The position numbers were made by a program, and so were the translations under genes. Under the pieces are notes generated by a model. That model was not told where the DNA came from and did not search any database. It worked only from the letters and a program-made list of their open reading frames with translations. Positions 22,966-38,649 of a stretch of DNA of 64,000 nt are shown in pieces (within the stretch, counting starts at the first letter, position 1; every line of letters starts with the position of its first letter). Origin of the DNA: Antedon mediterranea (lineage: Eukaryota > Echinodermata > Crinoidea > Comatulida > Antedonidae); assembly GCF_964355755.1 (NCBI RefSeq), contig NC_092680.1, positions 13,433,001-13,497,000 on the forward strand. Reading direction: 5' to 3'.

Positions 22966-25900
22966 TCCTGACAATAACAAGGGGTTATCCGCCAAGTGCG
23001 GATAACCAACTAGATTTGAACTCGTCACTACGGACGAGTTAGGTTATCCGCAGAGCAAACGCCACGTGCACGTCGTACGTTAGAATATTGCGCAGAGAAA
23101 ACCATTATGCCATTGAAAAAATGTTAGTGCGCTCTCTATTTTACGTCACGTCTAAGTATACACAGTATACACTATATATTGTATATGTACTACATACAGT
23201 GAAGAATATGTGAAAATAAGTGGCCCAAGTTATTGACGCTTTTGGACATGATGACGTCATCACAATTTTAAAAACGGTATATCATGCGAAAGATAATTGA
23301 TTGGCATAGACAATATAAAAAAATGGGGGGAAATGGAATTAGGATAAGTGGAGATGCGCTCTATTAAATGTGATGAGCTATGACGAAAGAGACAAAAATC
23401 CTATATTTTATATTTGAGTGGCCATACGATGACGTCACTATGTCCTGTTAGCCATATCAATGCATGATTTGATATTTACAACTCATCTACTTCCAGAATC
23501 TGAAATTTTAAAAATTTTCACCTCGGAGTTTAGAATCTATGACTTTTTAAAAAAAGGCATAATTTTCACGAATTTTTGAACTTTTTCATCAAAAACGCGC
23601 GCAAATTGTTCAATTCTATGTGCTCGTATGACGTGATTTTAACTTGAAATTGTTTGAAAGTTGGTAAAATTACTAGAAAAGGTTGAAAAAACAAAAATCA
23701 AGCAAAAAAAACATGTTTTTGCCTTACGTGCGCACGCGCGCGTAAAAAAATTGCGCACGCGTGGGAATTTTTGAAATGCTCAAAATGGCATGAAACGCGT
23801 AGAAAGTTGAATAGAAATGAATTTTGCGCATTTTGAAATTTTGAACGCGCGTGCGCGCGTAACTTTTTAGAAAAGTGCCATTTTAAATCCATAGAAAGTT
23901 AGCGCATGATATAAATTACACTTTTGCCAAGTTTCAATTGAAATTGCTTTTTCGTTTTCGATCTATGTTAAATACGCAAAATTCACAAAATCGCGCGTAA
24001 CTCACGCTGCGGGACTCTAAAGTCAAAAAACGAAACGTCCTGCACATCTACAGCTCCAGGTCAATCTTATGAAAAAGTTACACAATCTTCTGTTTGCCAG
24101 AATTAGAGATACGCTGCCAACAAAATTCAGGGAAAGAAAGAAGAATAACATAGAAAAAAAAAAAAAAAAAAAAAAAAAAGATCCTGACAATAACAAGGGG
24201 TTATCCGCCAAGAGCGGATAACCAACTAGATTTGAACTCGTCACTACGGACGAGTTAGGTTATCCGCAGTCCTATAGCCACGTGCACGTCATACGTTGGA
24301 ATATTGCGCGCAGAAAAACGATTATGCCATTGAAAAAATGTGAGTGCGCTCTCTATTTTGTGTCACGTCAAGTGTATACGGTATACACTATATACCGTAT
24401 ACGTACTACATACAGTTCAGAATAGGTGAAAATAAGTGACCAAAGTTATTGACGCTTTTGCACATGATGACGTCATAACAATTTTTAAAATGGTCAATCA
24501 TGCGAAAGATAATTGATTGATATAGACAATATAAAGAAATTGAGGGCAATGGAATACGGATAAGTGGAGATGCGCTCTATTAAATGTGATGAGCTATACG
24601 AAAGAGAAAAAAATCCTATATTTTATATTCGAGTGGCCATACGATGACGTCACAATGTCCTGATAGCCATATTGATACACGATTCGATATCTACAACTCA
24701 TCTACTACCAGAATATGTAATTATAAAAAAGTTTACCACGTAGTTTAGAATCTATGACTGTTTAAAAAAAGGCATAATTTTGACAAATTTTTGGACTTTT
24801 TCATCAAAATTGCGCGAAAATTGTTTAATTCTACGTGCTCGTATGACGAGATTTTAAGGCAAAATTGATTGAAAATAGGTAAATATATTATAAAAGACAG
24901 AAAAAACAAAAATCAAGCAAAAAAAAGATGTTTTTGCGCTACGTGCGCACGCGCGCGTAAAAAAATTGCGCAAGCCTGGGAATTTTTGAAATGCTCAAAA
25001 TGATATGAAACGCGTAGAAAATTGATTAGAAGTTGATTTTTTGCATTTTGAAATTTTAAACGCGCGTGCGCGCGTAACTTTCTGTGAAACATGCAATTTT
25101 TAATCCATAGAAAGTTTGCGCTTGATATGACTTAAATTTTCACAAAGTTTCAATACAAAATAACTTTCGGTTTTTAATCTATGATCAATCATTTAAATTC
25201 ATAAAATCGCGCGTAACTTACGCTGCGCAACTCAAAATTCATAAAAAAAAGTTTCTTGCACATCTACAGCAACAGGGCAATCTTTTGACAAAGTTATACA
25301 ATCATATGTTGGCCAGAGTTAGAGATACGCTGCGAACAAAATTCGTGGAAAGAAAGAAGAACATAGAAAAAAAAAAAAAAGAAAAAAAAAAAGATCCTGA
25401 CAATAACAAGAGGTTATCCGCCAAGTGCGGATAACCAACTAGATTTGAACTCGTCACTACGGACGAGTTAGGTTATCCGCAGTGCAAAAGCCACGCGCAT
25501 GACACATAAGTTAGAATATTGCGCGCAGAAAAACGATTATGACATTGAAAAAAATGTTAGTGAGCCCTCTATTTTGTGTCACGTCTAAGTATATATGGTA
25601 TACACTATATACTGTATACGTACTACATACAGTGAAGAATATGTGAAAATAAGTGGCCCAAGTTATTGACTCTTTTGGATATGATGAAGTCATCACAATT
25701 TTAAAAACGGTATATTATGTGAAAGATAATTGATTGGCATAGACAATATAAAAAAATGGGGGGAAATGAAATTTGGATAAGTGGAGATGCGCTCTATTAA
25801 ATGTGATGAGCTATGACGAAAGAGACAAAAATCCTATATTTTATATTTGAGTGGCCATACGATGACGTCACTATGTCCTGTTAGCCATATCGATGCATGA

Positions 25901-26587
25901 TTCGATATCTACAACTCATCAACTTCCAGAATGTGTAATTTAAAAGAAGTTCACCTCGTAGTTTACAATCTATGACTGTTTTAAAAAAGGCATAATTTTG
26001 ACGAATTTTTCTACTTTTTCTTAAAAAACGTGCGCAAATTGTTCAATTCTACGTGCTCGTATGACGTGATTTTAAGTCGAAATTGATTGAAAATTGGTAA
26101 ATTTACTCGAAAAGGCTGAAAAAACAAAAATCAAGCAAAAAAAACATGTTTTTGCGCTACGTGCGCACGCGCGCGTAAAAAAAATGCGCAGGCGTGGGAA
26201 TTTTTGAAATGCTCAAAATGCCCTGAAACGCGTAGAAAGTTGATTAGAAATGAATATTTCGCAATTTGAAATTTTAAACGCGCGTGCGCGCGTAACTTTA
26301 TGTCAAACATGCCATTTTTAATCCATAGAAAGTTTGCCCTTGATATGACTTAAATTTTCACCAAGTGTCATTACAAAATGACTTTTGGTTTTTAGTCTAT
26401 GTTAAATACGCGAAATTCATAAAATCGCGCGTAGCTTACGTTGCGCGACCTTAAAGAAAAAAAACGAGCTGTCCTGCACTTCTACAGATAGAGGTAAATC
26501 TTCTGACAAAGTTATACAATGTAATGTTGATCAGAATTTGAGATACACGTGACACAAAATTTTGGGAAAGAAAGAAGAATAACATAG

Positions 26588-26618
<31 letters not shown>

Positions 26619-26626
26619 TCCTGACA

Positions 26627-26697
26627 ATAACAAGGGGTTATCCGCCAAGTGCGGATAACCAATAACAAGGGGTTATCCGCCAAGTGCGGATAACCAA
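26627..26697. repeat. Double junction hairpin module
   Basis: The segment AATAACAAGGGGTTATCCGC to GCGGATAACC occurs twice in a row before the unit at 26698. The second copy lacks the poly-A and GATCCTGAC prefix, so the duplication breakpoint lies within AATAACAAG. Confidence 0.9.
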
Positions 26698-29600
26698 CTA
26701 GATTTGAACTCGTCACTACGGACGAGTTAGGTTATCCGCAGTCCTAAAGCCACGTGCACGTTATACGTTGGAATATTGCGCGCAGAAAAACGATTATGCC
26801 ATTGAAAAAATGTGAGTGCGCTCTCTATTTTGTGTCACGTCAAAGTGTATACGGTATACACTATATACCGTATACGTACTACATACAGTTCAGAATAGGT
26901 GAAAATAAGTGACCAAAGTTATTGACGCTTTTGCACATGATGACGTCATAACAATTTTTAAAATGGTGAATCATGCGAAAGATAATTGATTGACATAGAC
27001 AATATAAAGAAATGGAGGGCAATGGAATACGGATAAGTGGAGATGCGCTCTATGAAATGTGATGAGCTATACGAAAGAGAAAAAAATCCTATATTTTATA
27101 TTCGAGTGGCCATACGATGACGTCACAATGTCCTGATAGCCATATTGATACATGATTCGATATCTACAACTCATCTACTACCAGAATATGTAATTATAAA
27201 AAAGTTTACCACGTAGTTTAGAATCTATGACTGTTTAAAAAAAGGCATAATTTTGACAAATTTTTGGACTTTTTCATCAAAATTGCGCGCAAATTGTTTA
27301 ATTCTACGTGCTCGTATAACGAGATTTTAAGGCAAAATTGATTGAAAATTGGTAAATATATTATAAAAGACAGAAAAAACAAAAATCAAGCAAAAAAAAG
27401 ATGTTTTTGCGCTACGTGCGCACGGGCGCGTAAAAAAAGTGCGCACGCGTGGGAATTTTTGAAATGCCCAAAATGACATGAAACGCGTAGAAAGTTGATT
27501 AGAAATTGATTTTTCGCAATTTGAAATTTTAAACGCGCGTGCGCGCGTAACTTTTTGTAAAACATGCCATTTTCTCTCCATAGAAAGTTAGCGCATAATA
27601 TGACTTAAATTTTCACCAAGTTTCTATACAAAATGACTTTTAGTTTTTATTCTATGATCAATCATTGAAATTCATAAAATCGCGCGTAACTTACGCTGCG
27701 CGACTCAAAATTCATAAAAAAAAGTTTCTTGCACATCTACAGCTACAGGGCAATCTTTTCACAAAGTTATACAACTTTATGTTGGCCAGAATTAGAGATA
27801 CGCGACCAACAAAATTCGTGGAAAGAAAGAAGAATATAGAAAAAAAAAAAAAAGAAAAAAACTAGATTTGAACTCGTCACTACGGACGAGTTAGGTTATC
27901 CGCAGAGCAAACGCCACGTGCACGTCATACGTTAGAATATTGTGCAGAGAAAACCATTATGCCATTGAAAAAATGTTAGTGCGCTCTCTATTTTACCTCA
28001 CGCCTAAGTATACACAGTATACACTATATATTGTATACGTACTACATACAGTGAAGAATATGTGAAAATAAGTGGCCCAAGTTATTGACGCTTTTGGACA
28101 TGATGACGTCATCACAATTTTAAAAACGATATATCATGCAAAAGATAATTGATTGGCATAGACAATATAAAAAAATGGGGGGAAATGGAATTCGGATAAG
28201 TGGATATGCGCACTATTAAATGTGATGAGCTATGACGAAAGAGACAAAAATCCTATATTTTATATTCGAGTGGCCATACGATGACGTCACTATGTCCTGT
28301 TAGCCATATCAATGCATGATTCGATATCTACAACTCATCAACTTCCAGAATGTGTAATTTAAAAAAAGTTCACCTCGTAGTTTACAATCTATGACTGTTT
28401 TAAAAAAGGCATAATTTTGACAAATTTTTGAACTTTTTCTTCAAAAACGCGCGCAAATTGTTCAATTCTACGTTCTTGTATGACGTGATTTTAAGTCGAA
28501 ATTGATTGAAAGTTGGTAAATTTACTAGAAAAGGCTGAAAAAACAAAAATCAAGCAAAAAAAAGATGTTTTTGCGCTACGTGCGCACGCGCGCGTAAAAA
28601 AAATGCGCACGCCTGGGAATTTTTGAAATGCTCAAAATGCCCTGAAACGCGTAGAAAGTTGATTAGAAATGGATATTTCGCAATTTGAAATTTTAAACGC
28701 GCGTGCGCGCGTAACTTTATGTCAAACATGCCATTTTTAATCCATAGAAAGTTTGCGCATAATATAACTTAAATTTTCACGAAGTTTCAATAGAAAATGA
28801 CTTTTGGTTTTCAATCTATGATCAATCATTGAAATTCATAAAATCGCGCGTAACTTACGCTGCGCGACTCCAAATTCATAAAAAAAAGTTTCTTGCACAT
28901 TTACAGCTACAGGGCAATCTTATGACAAAGTTATAGAATCTTATGTTGACTAGAATTAGAGATACGCTGCGAACAAAAATCGTGGAAAGAAAGAAGAAAA
29001 TAGAAAACTAGATTTGAACTCGTCACTACGGACGAGTTAGGTTATCCGCAGCGCAAAAGCCACGTGCACGTCATACGTTAGAATAGTGCGCGCAAAAAAA
29101 TAAAACGATTATGGCATTGAAAAATGTTAGTGCGCTCTCTATGTTGCGTCGCGTCTAAGTATATACGGTATAACACTATATACTGTATACGTACTACATA
29201 CAGTGCAGAATAGGTGAAAATAAGAGACCAAAGTTATTGACGCATTTGAACATGATGACGTCATCACAATTTTTAAAATGGTGGATCATGCGAAAGGTAA
29301 TTGATTGATCTAGACAATATAAAAAAATTGAGTGAAATGGAATAAGGATAAGTAGAGATGCGCTCTATTAAATTGACGAGCTATGACGAAAGAGAAAAAA
29401 ATCCTATATTTTATATTCGGGTGGCCATACGATGACGTCACAATGTCTGGTTAGCCATATCAATGCAAGATTCGAGAAAAACAACTCATCTACTTCCAGA
29501 ATCTGAAATTTTAAATATTTTCACCTCGGAGTTTAGAATCTATGACTTTTTAAAAAAAGGCATAATTTTCACAAATTTTTGAACTTTTTCATCAAAAACG

Positions 29601-32600
29601 CGCGCAAATTGTTCAATTCTACGTGCTCGTATGACGTGATTTTAAGTCGAAATTGATTGAAAATTGGTAAATGTACTAGAAAAGGCTGAAAAAACAAAAA
29701 TCAAGCAAAAAAAAGACGTTTTTGCACTACGTGCGCACGCGCGCGTAAAAAATATGCGCACGCCTGGGAATTTTTGAAATGCTCAAAATGACCTGAAACG
29801 CGTAGAAAGTTGATTAGAAATGAATTTTTCGCAATTTGAAATTTTAAACGCGCGTGCGCGCGTAACTTTATGTCAAACATGCCATTTTTAATCCATAGAA
29901 AGTTTGCCCTTGATATGACTTAAATGTTCACCAAGTGTCATTACAAAATGACTTTTGCTTTTTAGTCTATGTTAAATACGCGAAATTCATAAAATCGCGC
30001 GTAGCTTACGCTGCGCGACTCTAAAGTAAAAAAACGAGCTGTCCTGCACTTCTACACATAGAGGTTAATCTTCTGACAAAGTTATACGATGTAATGTTGA
30101 TCAGAATTTGAGATACACGTGACACAAAATTTTGGGAAAGAAAGAAGAATAACATAGAAAAAAAAAAAAAAGATCCTGACAATAACAAGAGGTTATCCGC
30201 CAAGAGCGGATAACCAACTAGATTTGAACTCGTCACTACGGACGAGTTAGGTTATCCGCAGTCCTAAAGCCACGTGCACGTCATACGTTGGAATATTGCG
30301 CGCAGAAAAACGATTCTGCCATTGAAAAAATGTGAGTGCGCTCTCTATTTTGTGTCACGTCAAAGTGTATACGGTATACGCTATATACCGTATACGTACT
30401 ACATACAGTTCAGAATAGGTGAAAATAAGTGACCAAAGTTATTGACGCTTTTGCACATGATGACGTCATAACAATTTTTAAAATGGTGAATCATGCGAAA
30501 GATAATTGATTGACATAGACAATATAAAGAAATGGAGGGCAATGGAATACGGATAAGTGGAGATGCGCTCTATTAAATGTGATGAGCTATACGAAAGAGA
30601 AAAAAATCCTATATTTTATATTCGAGTGGCCATACGATGACGTCACAATGTCCTGATAGCCATATTGATACATGATTCGATATCTACAACTCATCTACTA
30701 CCAGAATATGTAATTATAAAAAAGTTTACCACGTAGTTTAGAATCTATGACTGTTTAAAAAAAGGCATAATTTTGACAAATTTTTGGACTTTTTCATCAA
30801 AATTGCGCGCAAATTGTTTAATTCTACGTGCTCGTATGACGAGATTTTAAGGCAAAATTGATTGAAAATTGGTAAATATATTATAAAAGACAGAAAAAAC
30901 AAAAATCAAGCAAAAAAAAGATGTTTTTGCGCTACGTGCGCACGGGCGCGTAAAAAAAGTGCGCACGCGTGGGAATTTTTGAAATGCTCAAAATGACATG
31001 AAACGCGTAGAAAGTTGATTAGAAATTGATTTTTCGCAATTTGAAATTTTAAACGCGCGTGCGCGCGTAACTTTTTGTAAAACATGCCATTTTCTCTCCA
31101 TAGAAAGTTAGCGCATAATATGACTTAAATTTTCACCAAGTTTCTATACAAAATGATTTTTAGTTTTTATTCTATGATCAATCATTGAAATTCATAAAAT
31201 CGCGCGTAACTTACGCTGCGCGACTCAAAATTCATAAAAAAAAGTTTCTTGCACATCTACAGCTACAGGGCAATCTTTTCACAAAGTTATACAACTTTAT
31301 GTTGGCCAGAATTAGAGATACGCAGCGAACAAAATTCGTGGAAAGAAAGAAGAATATAGAAAAAAAAAAAAAAGAAAAAAAAAAAAAAGATCCTGACAAT
31401 AACAAGAGGTTATCCGCCAAGTGCGGATAACCAAAAAAAGAGAACTAGATTTGAACTCGTCACTTCGGACAAGTTAGGTTATCCGCAGCGCAAATGCCAC
31501 GTGCACGTCATACGTTGGAATATTGCGGGCAGAAAAACGATTATGCCATTGAAAAAATGTTAGTGCGCTCTCTATTTTGCGTCACGTCAAAGTATATACG
31601 GTATACACTATATTCTGTATACGTACTACATACAGTGCAGAATAGGTGAAAATAAAAGACCCTAGTTATTGACGCTTTTGGACATGATGACGTCATCACA
31701 ATTTAAAAAATGGTAGATTATGCGAAAGATAATTGATTGGCCTAGACAATTATAACAAAATGGGGGGAAATGGAATACGGATAAGTAGAGATGTGCTCTA
31801 TTAAATGTGATGAGCTATGCGAAAGAGAGAAAAATCCTATATTTTATATTCGAGTGGCCATACGAAGACGTCACAATGTCCGAATAGCCATATCGATGCA
31901 TGATTCGATATCTACAACTCATCAACTTCCAGAATGTGTAATTTAAAAAAAGTTCACCACGTAGTTTATAACCTATGACTTTAAAAAAAAAAGCATAATT
32001 TTCACGAATTGTTTAACTTTTTCATCAAAAACACGCGCAAATTGTTCAATTCTACGTGCTCGTATGACGTGATTTTAAGTCGAAATTGATTGAAAATTAG
32101 TAAATTTACTAGAAAAGGGTGGAAAAACAAAAATCAAGCAAAAAAAAGATGTTTTTGCGCTACGTGCGCACGCGCGCGAAAGAAAAGTGCGCACGCGTGG
32201 GAATTTTTGAAATGCTCAAAATGACATGAAACGCGTAGAAAGTTGATTAGAAATTGATTTTTTGCATTTTGAAATTTTAAACGCGCGTGCGCGCGTAACT
32301 TTCTTTAAAACATGCCATTTTCTCTCCATAGAAAGTTAGCGCATGGTATGACTTAAATTTTCACCAAGTTTCAATACAAAATGACATATAGTTTTTATTC
32401 TATGATCAATCATTGAAATTCATAAAATCGCGCGTAACTTACGCTGCGCGACTCCAAATTCATAAAAAAAAGTTTCTTGCACATCTACAGCTACAGGGCG
32501 ATTTTTTGACAAAGTTATACAATCATATGTTGGCCAGAATTAGAGATACGCTGCCAACAAAAAATGGGAGAGAAGTGTGTAAAGAAAGAAATAAATACTA

Positions 32601-33766
32601 GATTTGAACTCGTCACTACGGACGAGTTAGGTTATCCGCATCGAAAAATCCACGCGCACGCCACACGTCAGAATTTTGCGCGCAGAAAAACGATTATGCC
32701 ATTGAAAAAAAATTTAGTGCGCTCTCTATTTTGCGTCACGTATAAGTATATACGGTATACGCTATATACTGTATAGGTACTACATACAGTGAAGAATATG
32801 TGAAAATAAGTGGCCCAAGTTATTGACGCTTTTGGACATGATGACGTAATAAAAATTTCAAAAAATGGTAAATCATGCGAAAGATAATTGATTGACCTAG
32901 ACAATACAAAAAAATGGAAGGCAATGGAATACGGATAAGTGGAGATGCGCTCTATTAAATGTGACGAGCTACGAGGAAAGAGACAAAAATCCTATATTTT
33001 ATATTCGAGTGGCCATACGATGACGTCGCAATGTCCGTTTAGCCATATTGATGCATGATTTGATATCTGCAACTCATCTACTACCAGAATATGTAATTAT
33101 AAAAAAGTTCACCACGTAGTTTAAAATCTATGACTGTTTAAAAAAAGGCATAATTTTGACAAATTTTTGAACTTTTTAATAAAAAATGCGCGTAAATTGT
33201 TTAATTCTACGTGCTCGCATGACGTGATTTTAAGTCGAAATTGTTTGAAAGTTTGTAAATTTACTAAAAAAAGACAGGAAAAACAAAAATCAAGCAAAAA
33301 AATGATATTTTTGCGCTACATGCGCACGCGCGCGTAAAAAAATTGCGCACGCGTGGGAATTTTTGAAATGCTCAAAATGACATGAAAGGCGTAGAAAGTT
33401 GATTAGAAATTGATTTTTCGCATTTTGAAATTTTAAAAGCGCGTGCGCGCGTAACTTTTTTGAAACAAGCCATTTTTAATCCAAAGAAAGTTTGCGCATT
33501 ATATGACTTAAATTTTCACCAAGTTTCAATTAAAAACGACTTTTAGTTTTTATTCTATGATCAATCATTGAAATTCACAAAATCGCGCGTAACTTACGCT
33601 GCACAACTCGAAATTTGAAAAAAAAAGTTTCTTGCACATCTACAGCTACAGGGCAATATTTTGACAAAGTTATATAATCATTTGTTAGCCAGAATTAGAG
33701 ATATGCTTGCAACAAAATTCGGGGAAAGAAAGAAGAAAATAGAAAAAAAAAGAGAAAAATAAAAAA

Positions 33767-33853
33767 AAATAACAAGAGGTTATCCGCCAAGTGCGGATAA
33801 CCAAAAAGATCCTGACAATAACAAGAGGTTATCCGCCAAGTGCGGATAACCAA
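33767..33853. repeat. Double junction hairpin module
   Basis: There are two copies of AATAACAAGAGGTTATCCGC plus its inverted arm, separated by AAAAAGATCCTGAC. They lie before the unit at 33854. Confidence 0.9.
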
Positions 33854-36800
33854 CTAGATTTGAACTCGTCACTACGGACGAGTTAGGTTATCCGCAGCGC
33901 AAAAGCCACGTGCACGTCATACATTAGAATATTGCGCGCAAAAAAACGATAAAAATGTTAGTGCGCTCTCGATTTTGCGTCACGTCTAAGTATATACGGT
34001 ATAACACTATATACTGTATACGTACTACATACAGTGCAGAATAGGTGAAAATAAGTGACCAAAGTTATTGACGCATTTGAACATGATGACGTCATCACAA
34101 TTTTAAAAATGGTGAATCATGGGAAAGATAATTGATTGACCTAGACAATAATAAAAAAAATGATGGAATTGGAACACGGATAAAGGAGATGCGCTCTATT
34201 AAATGTGACGAGCTATGACGAAAGAGAAAAAAATCCTATATTTCATATTCGAGTGACCAAACGATGACGTCACAATGTCCGGTTAGCCATATCGATACAT
34301 GATTCTACATCTACAACTCATCAACTTTCAGAATGTCTAATTTAAAAAAAGTTCACCTCGTAGTTTACAATCTATGACTGTTTTAAAAAAGACATAATTT
34401 TGACGAATTTTTGAACTTTTTCTTCAAAAACGCGCGCAAATTGTTCAATTCTACGTGCTCGTATGACGTGATTTTAAGTCGAAATTGATTGAAAATTGGT
34501 AAATTTACTAGAAAAGGCTGTAAAAACAAAAATCAAGCAAAAAAAAGATGTTTTTGCGCTACGTGCGCACGCGCGCGTAAAAAAAATGCGCACGCGTGGG
34601 AATTTTTGAAATTCTCAAAATGACCGGAAACGCGTAGAAAGTTGATTAGAAATTGATTTTACGCATTTTGAAATTTTAAACGCGCGTGCGAGCGTAACTT
34701 TCTGTAAAACATGCCATTTTTAATCCATACAAAGTTTTCAGTTGATATGACTTAAATTTTCACTAAGTTTCAAAACAAAATGAGTTCTAGTTTTTAATCT
34801 ATGATCAATCATTGAAATTCATAAAATCGCACGTAACTTACGCTGCGCGACTCTAAAGTCAAAAAACGAAACGTCCTGCACATCTACAGCTACGGATCAA
34901 TCTTATGACAAAGTTACACAATCTTATGTTCTCCAAAATTAGAGATACGCTGCGAACAAAATTCCGGGAAAGAAAGAAGAATAAGATAGAAAAAAAAAAA
35001 AAAAGATCCTGACAATAACAAGGGGTTATCCGCCAAGTGCGGATAACCAACTAGATTTGAACTCGTCACTACGGACGAGTTAGGTTATCCGCAGCGTAAA
35101 AGCCACGTGCACGTCATACGTTAGAATATTGCGCGCAGAAAAACGATTATGGCATTGAAAAAATGTTAGTGCGCTCTCTATTTTGCGTCACGTCTGAGTA
35201 TATACGGTATAACACTATATATTGTATACGTACTACATACAGTGCAGAATAGGTGAAAATAAGTGACCAAAGCTAATGACGTCTTTTGAACATGATGACG
35301 TCATCATAATTTTAAAAATGGTGAATCATGCGAAAGATAATTGATTGACCTAGACAATAATAAAAAAATTGAGGGAATTGGAATACGGATAAAGGAGATG
35401 CGGTCTATTAAATGTGACGAGCTATGAGGAAAGAGTAAAAAATCCTATATTTCATATTCGAGTGGCCATACGATGACGTCATAATGTCCGGTTAGCCATA
35501 TTGATGCATGATTTGATATCTGCAACTCATCTACTACCAGAATGTGTAATTTTAAAAAAGTAAACCACGTAGTTTACAATCTATGACTGTTTTAAAAAAG
35601 GCATAATTTTAACAAATTTTTTAACTTTTTCATCAAAAACGCGCGCAAATTGTTCAATTCTACGTACTCGTATGACGTGATTTTAAGTCGAAATTGATTG
35701 AAAATTGGTAAATTTACTATAAAAGGCTGAAAAAACTAAAATCAAGCAAAAAAAAAATGTTTTTGCGCTACGTGCGCACGCGCGCGTAAAAAAACTGCGC
35801 ACGCGTGGGAATTTTTGAAATGCTCAAAATGACATGAAACGCTTAGAAAGTTGATTAGAAATTGATTTTTCGCATTTTGAAATTTTAAACGCGCGTGCAC
35901 GCGTAACTTTTTGTGAAACATGCCATTTTTAATCCATAGAAAGTTTGCGCATGATATGACTTAAATTTTCACCAAGTTTCAATACAAAATGACTTTTGGT
36001 TTTTAATCTATGATCAATCATTGAAATTCATAAAATCGCGCGTAACTTACGCTGCGCAACTCCGAAATCGTCCAAAAGCTTGGCTGCACATCTACAGCTA
36101 TAGGTCAATCTTATGACAAAGTTATACAATCTTATGTTGGCCAGAATTAGAGATATGCGACCAACAAAATTCGTGGAAAGAAAGAAGAACATAGAAAAAA
36201 AAAAAAAAAAAAAAAAAAACTAGATTTGAACTCGTCACTACGGACGAGTTAGGTTATCCGCCTCGCAAAACCCACGCGCATGACACCTAAGTTAGAATAT
36301 TGCGCGCAGAAAAACGATTATGCCATTGAAAAAATGTTAGTGAGCCCTCTATTTTGTGTCGCGTCTAAGTGTGTACGGTATACACTATATACTGTATACG
36401 TACTACATACAGTGCAGAATAGGTGAAAATAAGTGACCAAAGTTATTGACGCATTTGAACATGATGACGTCATCACAATTTTAAAAATGGTGAATCATGC
36501 GAAAGATAATTGATTGATCTAGACAATATAAAAAAATTGAGTAAAATGGAATACGGATAAGTGGAGATGCGCTCTATTAAATTTGACGAGCTATGACGAA
36601 AGAGAAAAAAATCCTATATTTTATATTCGGGTGGCCATACGATAACGTAACAATGTCCGGTTAGCCATATCAATGCATGATTCAAGAAAAACAACTCATC
36701 TACTTCCAGAATATGTAATTTTAAAAAAGTTCACCACGTAGTTTAGAAGTTATGACTGTTTAAAAAAAGGTCTAATTTTGACGATTTTTTGAAGTTTTTC

Positions 36801-38522
36801 ATCAAAAACACGCGCAAATTATCCAATTCTACGTGCTCGTGTGACGTGATTATAAGTCGAAATTGATTGAAAATTTATAAATTTTCTAGAAAAGGCTGAA
36901 AAAATAAAAATCAAGCAAAAAAAAGATGTTTTTGCGCTACGTGCGCACGCGCGCGTAAAAAATTAGCGCACGCGTGGGAATTTTTGAAATGCTCAAAATG
37001 ACATGAAACGCATAGAAAGTTGATTAGAAATTGATTTATCGCATTTTGAAATTTTAAACGCGCGTGCGCGCGTAACTTTTTAAAACCATGCCATTTTTAA
37101 TCCATAGAAAGTTAGCGCATGATATGACTTAAATTTTCACCAAGTTTCAATACAAAATGACTTTTGGTTTTTAATCTATGATCAATCATTGAAATTCATA
37201 AAATCGCGCGTAACTTACGCTGCGCGACTCGAAAATCAAAAAACAAAGTTTCTTGCACATCTACAGATATAGGTCAATCTTATGACAAAGTTATACAATC
37301 ATTTGTTAGCCAGAATTAGAGATATGCTTGCAACAAAATTCGTGGAAAGAAAGAAGAAAAAAGAAAAAAAAGAAAAAAAACTAGATTTGAACTCGTCACT
37401 ACGGACGAGTTAGGTTATCCGCAGCGCAAAAGCCACGCACACGTCATACGTTAGAATATTGCAAGCAGAAAAACGATTATGCCATTGAAAAAAATGTTAG
37501 TGCGCCCTCTATTTTGCGTCGCGTCTAAGTATACGGTATAACACTATGTACTGAATACGTACTACATACAGTGCAGAATAGGTGAAAATAAGTGACCAAA
37601 GTTATTAACGCTTTTGAACATGATGACGTCATCACAATTTTAAAAATGGTGAATCATGTGAAAGATAATTGATTGACCTAGACAATATATCATCATGGAG
37701 GGAAATGGAATACGGATAAGCGGAGATGCGCTCTATTAAATGTGATGAGCTATGACGAATAAGAAAAAAATCCTATATTTTACATTCCAGTGGCCATACG
37801 ATGACGTCACAATGTCCGGTTAGCCATATTGATGCATGATTTGATATCTGCAACTCATCTACTACCAGAATATGTAATTATAAAAAAGTTCACCACGTAG
37901 TTTAGAATCTATGACTGTTTAAAAAAAGGAATATTTTTGACAAATTTTTTAACTTTTTCATCAAAAATGCGCGCAAATTGTTTAATTCTACGTGCTCGTA
38001 TGACGTGATTTTAAGTCGAAATTGATTGAAAATTGGTAAATTTACTAGAAAAGGCTGAAAAAACAAAAATCAAGCAAAAAAAAGATGTTTTTACGCTACG
38101 TGCGCACGCGCGCGTAAAAAAATTGCGCACGCGTGGGAATTTTTGAAATGCTCAAAATAACATGAAACGCGTAGAAAGTTGATTAGAAATTGATTTTTCG
38201 CATTTTGAAATTTTAAACGCGTGTGCGCGCGTAACTTTTTGTGAAACATGCCATTTTTAATCCATAGAAAGTTTGCGCATTATATGAATTAAATTTTCAC
38301 CAAGTTTCAATACAAAATGACGTTTGGTTTTTAATCTATGATCAATCATTGAAATTCATAAAATCGCGCGTAACTTACGCTGCGCAACTCCGAAATCGTC
38401 CAAAAGCTTGGCTGCACATCTACAGCTATAGGTCAATCTTATGACAAAGTTATACAATCTTATGTTGGCCAGAATTAGAGATATGCGACCAACAAAATTC
38501 GTGGAAAGAAAGAAGAACATAG

Positions 38523-38551
<29 letters not shown>

Positions 38552-38554
<3 letters not shown>

Positions 38555-38649
38555 TCCTGACAATAACAAGGGGTTATCCGCCAAGTGCGGATAACCAAAA
38601 AAAGATCCTGACAATAACAAGGGGTTATCCGCCAAGTGCGGATAACCAA
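38552..38649. repeat. Double junction hairpin module
   Basis: There are two full copies of A-run, GATCCTGACAATAACAAGG and GGTTATCCGC hairpin before the unit at 38650. The second A-run is only 7 bases, against about 30 in the first. Confidence 0.9.
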
